The notes under the pieces: generated by a model
The model's input: the letters and a program-made list of their open reading frames with translations, nothing else
The model's database searches: none
What the model was told of the DNA's origin: nothing
Shown here: one piece after another, positions 1-8,450 of the stretch
Layout of the letters: each line of letters opens with the position of its first letter
Position numbering within the stretch: the first letter of the stretch is position 1
DNA from: Actinomycetota bacterium
Lineage (GTDB): Bacteria; Actinomycetota; Actinomycetes; Nanopelagicales; Nanopelagicaceae
Reading direction: 5' to 3'
Length of the DNA stretch: 64,000 bases
Assembly: GCA_016870975.1 (NCBI GenBank)
Contig: VGAE01000005.1
Coordinates: 1 to 64,000 of the forward strand
Program-made: the position numbers and the translations under genes

Positions 1-86
1 TATGCAAGCTCCGTCATGAACCTAGAACCACATCAGCGTATTTGCAAACTAAAGCAGTATCTTGGGCGCCAAAATCTTCATTTTCA

Positions 87-107
87 GGCGAGAGGCGTAA
101 TCTCGCC
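87..107 (+). promoter_or_regulatory. Hairpin immediately before dinB
   Basis: A perfect 7-bp inverted repeat, GGCGAGA (87-93) and TCTCGCC (101-107), with a 7-nt loop, ends 4 nt before ATG 112. In RNA it could occlude the ribosome-binding region or end transcription from upstream, but no T-run follows. Function is unknown. The rest of bases 1-111 shows no recognisable gene. Confidence 0.4.
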
Positions 108-111
108 GCTT

Positions 112-1299
112 ATGAGTGACATGAAGCATGAGGCGTCAACAATTCTCCATGTCGACATGGATGCATTCTTCGCCTCGATATCTGAGCTCTCCTACCCAGA
201 ACATCGAGGCAAACCGTTAGTTGTCGGAGCAGGCGCTCGCGGAGTTGTACTCTCCGCAAATTACGCAGCTAGAAAATTTGGTATTCGCGCCGCCATGCCG
301 GTAACCCAGGCGCAACGAATAGCACCAACTGCAGTCTTCATCCCACCAGACCATGATCGTTACTCAGAAGTTTCTCGAAGAGTGATGGAAATATTCTTTC
401 AATTTACACCATATGTGGAACCACTTTCGTTAGATGAAGCTTTTTTAGACGTCAGTGGCGCGCTTCGCATTTTCGGAAAGGGGCGTGATATTGCAGATTC
501 AATTAGAGAGCGAGTTAGAAATGAAGAGAAAATAACTTGTTCAGTTGGAATTGCATCATCTAAATTTATTGCCAAGCTAGCATCGGGTAGGTGTAAACCA
601 GATGGAGTGCTCGAGATTCCGAAGGATCGAGTCTTAACTTTTCTGCATCCGCTGCCAGTAACAGAGTTGTGGGGAGTTGGACCAAAGACCGGTGAAGTAT
701 TAAAGCAACTTGGCTTAAGGACTGTTTCTGATATTGCAAATACCCCTCTAGATACCTTAAAAAGAGCCCTTGGCGAGAGCGCAGGAGAGGCGCTTTACGA
801 ATTAGCCTGGGGAAGAGATTTCCGCGAAGTTATAGTCGATTCTCCAGAAAAAAGTATAAGCGCTGCTGAAACTTTTTCTTATGACCTAGAAGATATTGAA
901 GATATCGAACGGGAATTATTGCGCCTTGCCGAGCGCGTTACTCAGCGCTTACGTGGACGATCACTCCGAGCGAGAACCATTACTCTTAAGGTGCGCTTCT
1001 CTGACTTCACAAATCTCACTAAGTCGAGAACTTTGGCCTTACCAATCAATGGGATGCGCGAGGTTTTTGAAATTTCAAGAGAATTGTATAAATCTTTAAA
1101 GTTAACCGGCTCGCGGATTAGGCTCCTTGGAATCGGTCTAGATCAACTGGTCGACGAAGATGGCGCTGTCGAGCAACTTGAACTTGGAAGTCGCGACCGA
1201 GGTTGGCGAGAGGCGCAGATTGCTATCGATAGAGCAATCGCTCGTTTCGGCCATGGCTCAGTTCAACCCGCTCGACTCATCGAAGATGACTCTCAGTGA
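112..1299 (+). CDS. dinB: DNA polymerase IV (Y-family translesion polymerase)
   Basis: Error-prone polymerase that copies past damaged template bases. The 395-residue protein has the Y-family catalytic motifs: HVDMDAFF at residues 13-20 (Asp15) and SLDEA at 106-110 (Asp108, Glu109). These are followed by a helix-hairpin-helix region (LWGVGPKTGEVLKQLGL) and a little-finger domain. A C-terminal EQLEL segment may be the sliding-clamp-binding peptide. An in-frame ATG at 16 would add 32 residues that do not look like the family, so I place the start at 112; ATG 121 is also possible. A small hairpin lies just upstream (87-107). The DUF3040 gene follows after 63 nt. The family is certain and the exact start is not. 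Confidence 0.95.
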   Translation: MSDMKHEASTILHVDMDAFFASISELSYPEHRGKPLVVGAGARGVVLSANYAARKFGIRAAMPVTQAQRIAPTAVFIPPDHDRYSEVSRRVMEIFFQFTPYVEPLSLDEAFLDVSGALRIFGKGRDIADSIRERVRNEEKITCSVGIASSKFIAKLASGRCKPDGVLEIPKDRVLTFLHPLPVTELWGVGPKTGEVLKQLGLRTVSDIANTPLDTLKRALGESAGEALYELAWGRDFREVIVDSPEKSISAAETFSYDLEDIEDIERELLRLAERVTQRLRGRSLRARTITLKVRFSDFTNLTKSRTLALPINGMREVFEISRELYKSLKLTGSRIRLLGIGLDQLVDEDGAVEQLELGSRDRGWREAQIAIDRAIARFGHGSVQPARLIEDDSQ

Positions 1300-1347
1300 G
1301 TCTGCAGGAGTAAATAATCAATTCGACTTTCGCTAGGTAGCCCCCTC

Positions 1348-1353
1348 TACTAT
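1348..1353 (+). promoter_or_regulatory. Putative -10 box of the DUF3040 gene
   Basis: TACTAT fits the actinobacterial TANNNT -10 pattern and ends 9 nt before ATG 1363, so the leader would be about 3 nt. No convincing -35 is visible. Confidence 0.4.
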
Positions 1354-1362
1354 TCTCTGGTT

Positions 1363-1704
1363 ATGCCACTTTCCGAGCATGAAAAGCGCCTCCTTGCAGA
1401 GATGGAAGAGGCCCTTGCCGCGGACGATCCCCGTCTGATCTCCACCTTTAACGGCAAGACCCCAAATCGCTCGCGGGCGGTAATTGGCTTTTTATTGATA
1501 GTCGCTGGCCTCTTCGTGCTTCTCGCAGGTTTAGTCGGCCAGACACCTCTACTCGGCGTATTTGGCTTTGCGATTGCCCTAGGCGGTGCCGTCCTGGCCC
1601 TTTCAAACCTAGGTGGATTAATGGCTCGTTCCAGTAGCCCAAAGAGAGGGTCGAAGTGGAGCGCCCGATTTGAGGAGCGTTGGAATCGTAGAAGTCCTGA
1701 ATAG
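1363..1704 (+). CDS. DUF3040 small membrane protein
   Basis: A 113-residue protein of the actinobacterial DUF3040 family, which has no established function. The family N-terminus is clear (MPLSEHEKRLLAEMEEAL, then a DPRL element). Two hydrophobic membrane spans follow at about residues 37-57 and 60-83, and the tail is basic and probably cytoplasmic (KRGSKWSARFEERW). It lies between dinB and mraZ, an arrangement I recall from other actinobacteria. A strong terminator follows directly. A putative -10 box close to the ATG suggests it has its own nearly leaderless promoter. Confidence 0.85.
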   Translation: MPLSEHEKRLLAEMEEALAADDPRLISTFNGKTPNRSRAVIGFLLIVAGLFVLLAGLVGQTPLLGVFGFAIALGGAVLALSNLGGLMARSSSPKRGSKWSARFEERWNRRSPE

Positions 1705-1719
1705 CCAGAAATAGAGCTT

Positions 1720-1746
1720 AAAAAGCCCGCTTCGGCGGGCTTTTTT
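1720..1746 (+). terminator. Intrinsic terminator after the DUF3040 gene
   Basis: AAAAAGCCCGC, a TTCG tetraloop, then GCGGGC followed by six T residues: a textbook Rho-independent terminator. It separates dinB/DUF3040 from the dcw cluster and is the only strong example in the window. Confidence 0.93.
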
Positions 1747-1780
1747 CATTTCCAATGAAGTTGCACCAAGGGTAGATAAA

Positions 1781-1825
1781 TGGAGTAAGGTGGTTGAAAA
1801 TGGAGTAAAAGGGAGTAAAGTGGGG
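1781..1825 (+). promoter_or_regulatory. MraZ operator: five 10-bp-spaced repeats
   Basis: Five units begin exactly 10 bp apart at 1781, 1791, 1801, 1811 and 1821: TGGAGTAAGG, TGGTTGAAAA, TGGAGTAAAA, GGGAGTAAAG, TGGGGAATTG. MraZ is known to bind clusters of TGGGN-type pentamers separated by 5 nt upstream of its own gene, and this spacing fits. TAAGGT (1786-1791) and TAAAGT (1816-1821) inside the array could be -10 boxes, so MraZ binding would block the promoter. The array sits 43 nt before mraZ. Confidence 0.85.
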
Positions 1826-1867
1826 AATTGAGCGGGACGGGGGTCTCGCCAACTTGGGGAGGTTCAA

Positions 1868-2299
1868 ATGTTTTTGGGTACCCATGAACCTCGATTAGAT
1901 GAAAAAGGGAGATTGATTCTTCCCGCCAAATTTCGTGATGAATTAGCGAGCGGACTTGTAATTACCAAAGGTCAAGAGCGATGTCTTTATGTTTTCCCAA
2001 GCAATGAATTTGCACGAATTACCGAACAACTTCGACAGGCGCCGTTAACTCAGAAGGCAGCGCGTGACTACATGCGCGTGATGTTCGCTGGCGCTCATGA
2101 CGAGATCCCAGATAAACAAGGTCGAGTGATGCTTCCGAATGGTCTTCGCGAATATGCAAATCTGAAGAGAGATTGCGTAGTCATTGGCGCAAATACCCGA
2201 GTTGAAATCTGGGATGAAAAATCTTGGAAGAGCTACCTCAAAGATCGTGAGAAAGGTTTTGCCGAAGTTTCAGAGGAGGTGTTCCCGGGACTGTTCTAG
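1868..2299 (+). CDS. mraZ: Transcriptional regulator MraZ
   Basis: First gene of the dcw cluster. It is a 143-residue double SpoVT/AbrB-fold protein that forms a ring and binds repeats upstream of its own gene. The N-terminal copy has [19 protein letters not shown] and the second has the matching DKQGRVMLP, the two half-motifs expected of MraZ. A strong Shine-Dalgarno (GGGGAGG) precedes ATG 1868. The operator array at 1781-1825 makes autoregulation very likely. MraZ typically represses dcw transcription and antagonises RsmH function; here this is inferred from the family. Confidence 0.96.
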   Translation: MFLGTHEPRLDEKGRLILPAKFRDELASGLVITKGQERCLYVFPSNEFARITEQLRQAPLTQKAARDYMRVMFAGAHDEIPDKQGRVMLPNGLREYANLKRDCVVIGANTRVEIWDEKSWKSYLKDREKGFAEVSEEVFPGLF

Positions 2300-2303
2300 G
2301 AGC

Positions 2304-2409
2304 TTCCTCTTCTCTGGCCACCGCCGACCTTCAGCCCGAACGGCGCCTCTTCCCCGGTGCCGCTCGACCCCCAGCATCCGTCGGCCGGCGGTGACCAGAG
2401 AAGAGGGAA
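2304..2409 (+). ncRNA. mraW-type structured RNA between mraZ and rsmH
   Basis: A long, nearly perfect inverted repeat pairs TTCCTCTTCTCTGGCCACC and adjoining bases (2304-2329) with the arm at 2383-2409. It encloses an inner hairpin: CGGCGCC (2341-2347), loop TCTTCCCC, GGTGCCG (2356-2362). The loop holds CTTCCCC (2349-2355), which I recall as the conserved loop of the actinobacterial mraW RNA motif found before mraW (rsmH). The location matches. The biochemical role of that motif is not established. The local GC content is clearly above that of the flanking genes. Confidence 0.8.
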
Positions 2410-2426
2410 TCTAAACAAGGGTTGCT

Positions 2427-3383
2427 ATGAAAAAGAATCAAGTTCAACACCTGCCAGTGATGCTAGATCGTTGCGTAGCCCTTTTAACTCCAGCCTTAGA
2501 GAATCGACAAGAAGCGGTAGTCGTTGACGCAACGATTGGTTTAGGAGGTCACGCCGAAGCACTTCTTGAAAAATTCCCCCATATTCGCCTTATTGGAATC
2601 GATAGAGATGAGAGCGCGCTCGAGAAATCTAGAGAGCGACTTTCTCAATTCGCCTCGAGAATTAACTTCTTTCATGCTGTGTATGACCAGATTCCAACCC
2701 TCTTATCAGGAATGGGTATCCATGGCGTAGCCGGGATTCTCTTTGATTTAGGCGTTTCTTCGCTCCAACTAGATGATCTCGAGCGCGGCTTTTCTTACTC
2801 GAAAGAAGCCCCTCTTGATATGAGGATGGATAGATCGAGATCTTTGACTGCCGCAAATGTACTCAATGACTATTCGCAGGAAGATTTAACTCGCATTATT
2901 AAAGTTTTTGGCGAGGAGAGATTTGCAAATCGAATCGCAAAAAATATTATTAAGGCTCGTGGAACGCACAAGCTAGAGAGCACAGCGGAACTCGCAGAAA
3001 TTGTAAAAGCTAGTATCCCCGCTCCTGCTCGAAGGTTAGGCAGAAATCCCGCCAAGCGAACATTTCAAGCAATTCGAATTGAAGTCAATCAAGAGCTAGA
3101 AATCCTAAAGCGAGTGATTCCTCAAGCGATAGATTGCATTGAGCTTCACGGCCGAATGATCGTGATGTCATTTCAATCGCTGGAAGATCGAATCGTTAAA
3201 CAAGCATTTGCAGATGTAACAAAATCCAAATCTCCAGTTGGACTTCCGATAGAATTAATCGAGCATAAAGCCAAATTCAGATTGGTATTCAACGGTAGCG
3301 AAACTCCTGACGAGTTAGAGATAACCAGAAATCCCCGATCGCAATCCGTTCGTCTCCGGGCCATAGAGCGGATCGCAATCTGA
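2427..3383 (+). CDS. rsmH: 16S rRNA (cytosine-1402-N4) methyltransferase
   Basis: Methylates N4 of C1402 in the ribosomal P site using S-adenosylmethionine. The 318-residue protein has HLPVMLDRCVALL at the N-terminus, the SAM-binding DATIGLGGHAEALL at about residues 34-47, and GILFDLGVSSLQLD, all RsmH signatures. RNPAKRTFQAIRIEVNQEL, also typical, lies in the C-terminal half. The stop overlaps the start of ftsL by one base (TGATG), so the two are translationally coupled. It is preceded by the mraW-type RNA. Confidence 0.97.
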   Translation: MKKNQVQHLPVMLDRCVALLTPALENRQEAVVVDATIGLGGHAEALLEKFPHIRLIGIDRDESALEKSRERLSQFASRINFFHAVYDQIPTLLSGMGIHGVAGILFDLGVSSLQLDDLERGFSYSKEAPLDMRMDRSRSLTAANVLNDYSQEDLTRIIKVFGEERFANRIAKNIIKARGTHKLESTAELAEIVKASIPAPARRLGRNPAKRTFQAIRIEVNQELEILKRVIPQAIDCIELHGRMIVMSFQSLEDRIVKQAFADVTKSKSPVGLPIELIEHKAKFRLVFNGSETPDELEITRNPRSQSVRLRAIERIAI

Positions 3384-3784
3384 TGGCACTTCCTTTATCC
3401 ACTCCGATAACTCGATCGAGGGTAGCTTTTGTTGAGAAATCCTCGCGCGCGATTCTCAAGTTGGTCCCAGAGCTTCGACCCGTTGCCGGCCAACGAGCCA
3501 GTGATCGAATTTTTTATGGCGTCATCGGAGCGATTCTCGTCGTGGGTTTATTGGGCATACTTGGAATCAACATTTTGTTGGGCAGCGATGCGGTAAGGAT
3601 TAAGAACCTTAAATTAGAGGCAATTCAATTGGCTGAAGAACGAGAAGCCGCGCGAAGGGAAATCTCACGTATTTCAGACCCAGAGAACCTTGCTCGTAGA
3701 GCTAGCGCATTGGGAATGGTTGAAAATAACAATATTAAGTTCATCTTGATGCGTCCTGAAGTCGCCACGAAAGCCGGTGAATAA
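3383..3784 (+). CDS. ftsL: Cell division protein FtsL-like (septum formation initiator)
   Basis: A 133-residue bitopic membrane protein. A basic cytoplasmic N-terminus of about 45 residues leads to one span (about 45-67, FYGVIGAILVVGLLGILG) and then a coiled-coil external part (LEAIQLAEEREAARREI) with a DPENLARRASALGMV element. This is the FtsL/FtsB architecture, and the position between rsmH and ftsI is that of ftsL. FtsL should join FtsQ and a FtsB-like protein to activate FtsW-FtsI. Sequence conservation in this family is poor, so the name rests on topology and synteny. Confidence 0.85.
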   Translation: MALPLSTPITRSRVAFVEKSSRAILKLVPELRPVAGQRASDRIFYGVIGAILVVGLLGILGINILLGSDAVRIKNLKLEAIQLAEEREAARREISRISDPENLARRASALGMVENNNIKFILMRPEVATKAGE

Positions 3785-5566
3785 ATGGCTTCTGGATTAT
3801 TTGAAAAGCGAATTAGATGTTTAGTTGCTGTATCACTAGTTTTGCTAATCACATTTTCCATTAGGCTGATTGATGTACAAGCAGTTAGAGCCGCGGGATA
3901 TGCAAATAAAGCGGATCTTGAATTGACTAAGAAATCAATAATTTTGGCACCGAGAGGTTCAATAACTGATGTCAACGGTGTTGAGTTTGCTAGAAGCGTT
4001 ACCGCTTATCGATTACTCGTCGATCAAGCAATAGTTGATTTTCCAAGAAAGTTGGCTGCAATCGCGGCTCCTATTCTAAATATTGACAAGGACTACTTGG
4101 AGAACAAGCTGATTGGTGAAAGAAGATACGTCGTAATCAGTCAGAGCGTGAAACCTGCAATCTGGAGAAAACTTCAAGAAGCGATTACTCAATACAATGA
4201 CGAGGTTTCCAAAGAAGATGGCGGTTATGCAAATGAATTGGCTGGATTCTTCGCCGAGCGTATTTATGCCCGTGAGTACCCGCAAGGAGGACTTGCTGCG
4301 GCTGTAATTGGATTTGTAAATCAATCAGGTGACGGAGCCGCAGGACTTGAATACTCAATGAATTCCACGCTCTCTGGAGTAAATGGCGAGTACACCTATG
4401 CCAATGCTGCCGGAGCCATAATTCCTGGCACCCAAAAAATTACAGTGGAGGAGAAGCGTGGTAACACAATCCGTTTGACTATTGATCGAGATATTCAGTG
4501 GATTGCGCAGCGCGAAATTCGTAAAGCTGTCACAAAAGCGAGGGCGCAATCAGGGACGGTTATAGTTATGGATCCAGCAACTGGTGCAATCTTGGCTCAC
4601 GCAACATTTCCGACTTTTGAACCTGGCAAAACGAAAGGTGTGGATTCACGGCGCTGGCAAAACCCATCCGTGCAAGAGGTCTATGAACCTGGCTCTACCG
4701 GAAAAGTCATTACTTTTGCTGCTGCGATGCAGGAGGGCAAAGTCTCGCCTGAGACTGTCCTAACAGTCCCTGACAAGATTAAGCGCTACGACAAAGTTTT
4801 CCATGACCACGATCCTCATCCAGTACTGAGACTTACTCTAACAGGAGCCTTGGCACAATCGAGCAACGTGGCATCGATAAAAGTTGGAGAGATGATTTCT
4901 CACGAGAAATTACATGACTATCTAATAAAATTTGGAATAGCTAATAAAACAGGTTCAGGTCTACCAGGTGAAGAATCAGGGAAATTGTTGGAAGTCTCTG
5001 AATGGTCTGGCACCACGGCACCAACAGTCGCATTTGGTCAGGGTTACTCATTAACAGCCATGCAGGCGACTTCAGTCTTCGCAACAATCGCAAACGATGG
5101 CGTGCGGGTTGCACCAATGTTGATTGCGGGCACTACCGATGCGGGTGGAAGGTTTTCGCCAAATGAAAATCGAAAGAGTGACCGGATAATAAGTGCTCAA
5201 ACCGCATCACGACTAAGAGCGATGATGGAAAGCGTTGTCTCCAGTTCGGGAACTGCACCGCAAGCAGCAATAACTGGTTATCGAGTTGCTGGTAAAACTG
5301 GTACGGCGAAAAGAATTGATGACTCGTGCGGTTGCTATCGAGGTTACACATCATCATTTATTGGTTTTGCGCCTGCAGAATCTCCAAAATTCGTAGCAAG
5401 CGTCACGATTCAAGATCCTAAGGGCGTCTACTACGGAGGCTATTTGGGTGGACCAGTTTTTCGTGAAGTAATGGGTTTCGTACTTCGTGATCAACGGATT
5501 CCTCTCTCCGATTCAGGAAGAGTTGGATATGCCCTCGATGAAGGAGATCTGAAAAAGAAATCATGA
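3785..5566 (+). CDS. ftsI: Septal peptidoglycan transpeptidase (PBP3/PbpB, FtsI)
   Basis: Class B penicillin-binding protein that cross-links septal peptidoglycan outside the membrane. It has 593 residues with a single N-terminal span (about 12-30), a pedestal domain (APRGSITDVNG at about 55-65) and a C-terminal transpeptidase. Active-site motifs are Ser304-Thr-Gly-Lys307 in EPGSTGKVIT, SSN at 359-361, and KTG at 504-506. There is no PASTA domain. The ATG directly follows the ftsL stop, and the 3' end overlaps murE (ATGA). It should work with FtsW as the septal synthase pair. Confidence 0.96.
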   Translation: MASGLFEKRIRCLVAVSLVLLITFSIRLIDVQAVRAAGYANKADLELTKKSIILAPRGSITDVNGVEFARSVTAYRLLVDQAIVDFPRKLAAIAAPILNIDKDYLENKLIGERRYVVISQSVKPAIWRKLQEAITQYNDEVSKEDGGYANELAGFFAERIYAREYPQGGLAAAVIGFVNQSGDGAAGLEYSMNSTLSGVNGEYTYANAAGAIIPGTQKITVEEKRGNTIRLTIDRDIQWIAQREIRKAVTKARAQSGTVIVMDPATGAILAHATFPTFEPGKTKGVDSRRWQNPSVQEVYEPGSTGKVITFAAAMQEGKVSPETVLTVPDKIKRYDKVFHDHDPHPVLRLTLTGALAQSSNVASIKVGEMISHEKLHDYLIKFGIANKTGSGLPGEESGKLLEVSEWSGTTAPTVAFGQGYSLTAMQATSVFATIANDGVRVAPMLIAGTTDAGGRFSPNENRKSDRIISAQTASRLRAMMESVVSSSGTAPQAAITGYRVAGKTGTAKRIDDSCGCYRGYTSSFIGFAPAESPKFVASVTIQDPKGVYYGGYLGGPVFREVMGFVLRDQRIPLSDSGRVGYALDEGDLKKKS

Positions 5567-7044
5567 TCAGGCCGCTAGGGACATCTTCGCAAACGCTCGC
5601 CCATGTTGCGGATTTCCTAGCTCAAGATTTAGATCCATCACAACGAAATATCGAAGTTACTGGAGTATGCAGTGATTCTCGAAACATCCAAAACGGAGAT
5701 CTATTTCTAGCTTTCCCCGGCGAAAAGCGCCATGGCATGGAATTTATTGATCAAGCGATTGCAAAGGGCGCTCGGGCGGTCATCTCTGATTTCGAAGGCG
5801 TCCAAAAATCTCCTAGAAAATTACCTTCGATAAAGGTTGAAAATCATCAAGACTTGCCGGTATCTCTCACAGATTGGTTTTATGGTTTTCCTTCAAAGTC
5901 TATGAATTTATTTGGCATTACCGGGACTAATGGGAAAACGACCACCACTTATCTGCTATCAGAAATATATAAATTGGCCGGGCGAAAATCCGGCATTATC
6001 GGCACAGTAGCCATCGATATTGCTGGAGAACAAATACCAGCCAAAAATACAACTCCCACAGGTGATGAAATTATTTCAATTTTGGCAAGAATGCGGGAAT
6101 CTGCAGTCACTAATGTCGCAATTGAAGTTAGTAGCCATGCGCTAACGCAGAGTCGCGTATCAGGATTGAAATTCTCCGCCGTCGGATTCACTAACCTAAC
6201 GCAGGATCACTTGGACTATCACGGCAATATGGAGAATTACTTTCAAGCAAAACGCTCACTATTTACGACAAAATACTCTGGAAATGCATATATAAATATT
6301 GACAATGACTTTGGACGCAGACTAGCGGGCGAGGTAGATATTCCGTATCAAAAGTTATCGCTGAAAGGTCACGCTGATTGGAACTTGACGATACTCAATG
6401 AGACTGGAATGAAGAAGGAGATTAGGATTTTTGGTCCAAAAGGTCTAATAATTGAGTCAAAGACCTCCCTGATTGGTGAATTCAATTTTGAGAATCTGCT
6501 GCTTGCCATATCGATAGCTATTGAATCCGGAGTAGATGCTGAAACTGTCTCTCGTTCAATTCCTGAATTAAGTGGCGCACCAGGCCGCCTCCAACTCATA
6601 GTCAATGAGCCGTATCACGCATTTGTTGATTATGCCCATACCCCCGATGCTGTCTCGAGAGTTCTCGCAGCGGTCCGCGGAGTAAATGCCAGAAGAATCA
6701 TCGGAGTTCTCGGCTGCGGAGGCGATCGCGATCGAACCAAACGCAGCGCTATGGGTTCTGCCTTAAACAGCGGTAGTGACCTACCAATTTTTACGAGTGA
6801 TAATCCTCGAAGTGAATCTCCAGAGAAAATTCTCGAGGATATGGTTGCCGGGGTAAAATTAAAAGAAGGTGCGGAATTAATTATCGATCGAAGATCAGCC
6901 ATCAGACGCGCGGTTGAAATTGCAAAACCAGGCGATTTGATAATTGTTCTCGGGAAAGGTCATGAAGCCGGTCAGGAAATACTTGGGAAAATCGAGCCTT
7001 TCGACGATCGAATTGAACTCTTGGAAGCGATCGGTATCAAATGA
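5563..7044 (+). CDS. murE: UDP-MurNAc-tripeptide synthetase (meso-DAP adding)
   Basis: Cytoplasmic ligase that adds the third stem-peptide residue to UDP-MurNAc-L-Ala-D-Glu using ATP. The 493-residue protein has the P-loop GTNGKTT at 121-127, the central-domain EVSSHALTQSRV, and the C-terminal GCGGDRDRTKR. Asp413-Asn-Pro-Arg416 (DNPR) is the known signature for selecting meso-diaminopimelate rather than lysine, so the wall is predicted to be of the DAP type. It overlaps ftsI and murF by 4 nt each, which indicates coupled translation. Confidence 0.97.
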   Translation: MIRPLGTSSQTLAHVADFLAQDLDPSQRNIEVTGVCSDSRNIQNGDLFLAFPGEKRHGMEFIDQAIAKGARAVISDFEGVQKSPRKLPSIKVENHQDLPVSLTDWFYGFPSKSMNLFGITGTNGKTTTTYLLSEIYKLAGRKSGIIGTVAIDIAGEQIPAKNTTPTGDEIISILARMRESAVTNVAIEVSSHALTQSRVSGLKFSAVGFTNLTQDHLDYHGNMENYFQAKRSLFTTKYSGNAYINIDNDFGRRLAGEVDIPYQKLSLKGHADWNLTILNETGMKKEIRIFGPKGLIIESKTSLIGEFNFENLLLAISIAIESGVDAETVSRSIPELSGAPGRLQLIVNEPYHAFVDYAHTPDAVSRVLAAVRGVNARRIIGVLGCGGDRDRTKRSAMGSALNSGSDLPIFTSDNPRSESPEKILEDMVAGVKLKEGAELIIDRRSAIRRAVEIAKPGDLIIVLGKGHEAGQEILGKIEPFDDRIELLEAIGIK

Positions 7045-8450
7045 TTCCCATGAAGTTCGGTGAAATTGCGAGAATTATCGAGGGAGAACTTTTCGGAAAT
7101 CCCGAGACTCTTCTCTCCGGTAACTTTATATTTGACTCCCGGGAAATCCAGAATGGTGACGTTTTCATCGCACTCTCAGGAGAATTTAAGGACGGTCATG
7201 AATTCGCCCCTGATGCATTTAAACGCGGAGCCAAACTCGCAATAACTTCAAAAGGTGTCGCAGGCGATCACATAGTTGTTCCAGATGTATTACTTGCCAT
7301 TTCAAAGCTTGCCCATAATCTTAGGGTGGCTCTTAAGGAGCTTAAAGTTATTGGAATTACCGGATCGCAGGGAAAAACAACCACAAAAGACTTGCTTAAG
7401 TCGGTACTCTCAATATCTAGCGAAACAATCGCACCGCCCGGCTCTTATAATAATGAAATTGGCGTTCCAATCACTCTATTAAGGGCAAATGCCAAAACGA
7501 GATTTTGCATTCTTGAGATGGGTGCTCGTCACGAGGGAGATATCGCTCGACTAACTCAAATTGCTCAGCCAGATGTGGGTATAGTCCTTAACATTGGCCT
7601 CGCTCACCTTGGCGAATTTGGCTCTCGAGAGAATATTGCCCGGACCAAAGGCGAACTAATTCGCGGGCTCAAAAATGGCGCAACTGCAATTTTGGGAACA
7701 TATGACGAATTCACACCGAATCTTGCATCAGGCTTAAATCTGAAAGTGCTCCACTTCGGTGAAAAACCAGACTCCAATGTACGAGCTGCTCATATCGAGA
7801 TTAAGGGTGGATATGCCTCTTTCGATCTCGTAACTAAACAAGGTCGAGAACGCGTGGAATTACAGATTCTTGGTGAACATCAAATCGCGAATGCTTTAGC
7901 AGCAGCAGCAGCAGCCATCTCACTAGGTATTGATGTTCGACAGATATCAGAAGGACTTTCTCAACACACCGCACAGAGTAAATGGCGGATGGAGCTGCAC
8001 AAGATTAATGAAATCACTTTGATTAACGACTCATATAACTCTAATCCTGAAAGCTGCAAGGCGGCGATTCAAACTCTTCGACAACTATCCCAAGAAAGTG
8101 GCGGCAGATCTTGGGCGTTCTTAGGAAAGATGCATGAATTGGGTTCTGAGTCGAATTCGCTCCATAAAGAAATTGGAGAATTCGCAGTAAGTGCCAATTT
8201 AGACAATCTAATTACAATTGGAGAGCCTGCATTTACTGAAAATGTATCGAGCAAAAATATGCTATTTAAATCAGTACCAGACTGGAAATCTGCGACAGAA
8301 TTTCTAGTCGGAATTGAACCCGGAGATGTAGTGCTCATAAAAGGCTCACGAGCTGAAAAACTTGATCAATTAGCTAATGCCACTCTCGAATTTATCGAGG
8401 GGCGCCACTATGGTTCCGTTTCAGAAGAGGAAAGAGGAGAGCGCCAATGA
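7041..8450 (+). CDS. murF: UDP-MurNAc-tripeptide--D-Ala-D-Ala ligase
   Basis: Adds D-alanyl-D-alanine to complete the UDP-MurNAc-pentapeptide in the cytoplasm. It has 469 residues, with the ATP-binding GITGSQGKTTTKD at about 105-117, then LEMGARHEGDIARL, and NDSYNSNPES, which is characteristic of MurF. ATG 7041 overlaps the murE stop; an in-frame ATG at 7050 is a less likely alternative. The gene ends with an ATGA overlap into mraY. The D-Ala-D-Ala ligase itself is not in this window. Confidence 0.96.
   Translation: MIPMKFGEIARIIEGELFGNPETLLSGNFIFDSREIQNGDVFIALSGEFKDGHEFAPDAFKRGAKLAITSKGVAGDHIVVPDVLLAISKLAHNLRVALKELKVIGITGSQGKTTTKDLLKSVLSISSETIAPPGSYNNEIGVPITLLRANAKTRFCILEMGARHEGDIARLTQIAQPDVGIVLNIGLAHLGEFGSRENIARTKGELIRGLKNGATAILGTYDEFTPNLASGLNLKVLHFGEKPDSNVRAAHIEIKGGYASFDLVTKQGRERVELQILGEHQIANALAAAAAAISLGIDVRQISEGLSQHTAQSKWRMELHKINEITLINDSYNSNPESCKAAIQTLRQLSQESGGRSWAFLGKMHELGSESNSLHKEIGEFAVSANLDNLITIGEPAFTENVSSKNMLFKSVPDWKSATEFLVGIEPGDVVLIKGSRAEKLDQLANATLEFIEGRHYGSVSEEERGERQ

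Noticed and set aside
16-111. Upstream extension of dinB from ATG 16
   Set aside because: The 32 extra residues do not resemble the DinB N-terminus and would run through the hairpin at 87-107; ATG 112 gives a normal start.
2184-2414. Open frame across the mraZ-rsmH gap
   Set aside because: It overlaps the end of mraZ and the structured RNA; its composition reflects the inverted repeat, not coding.
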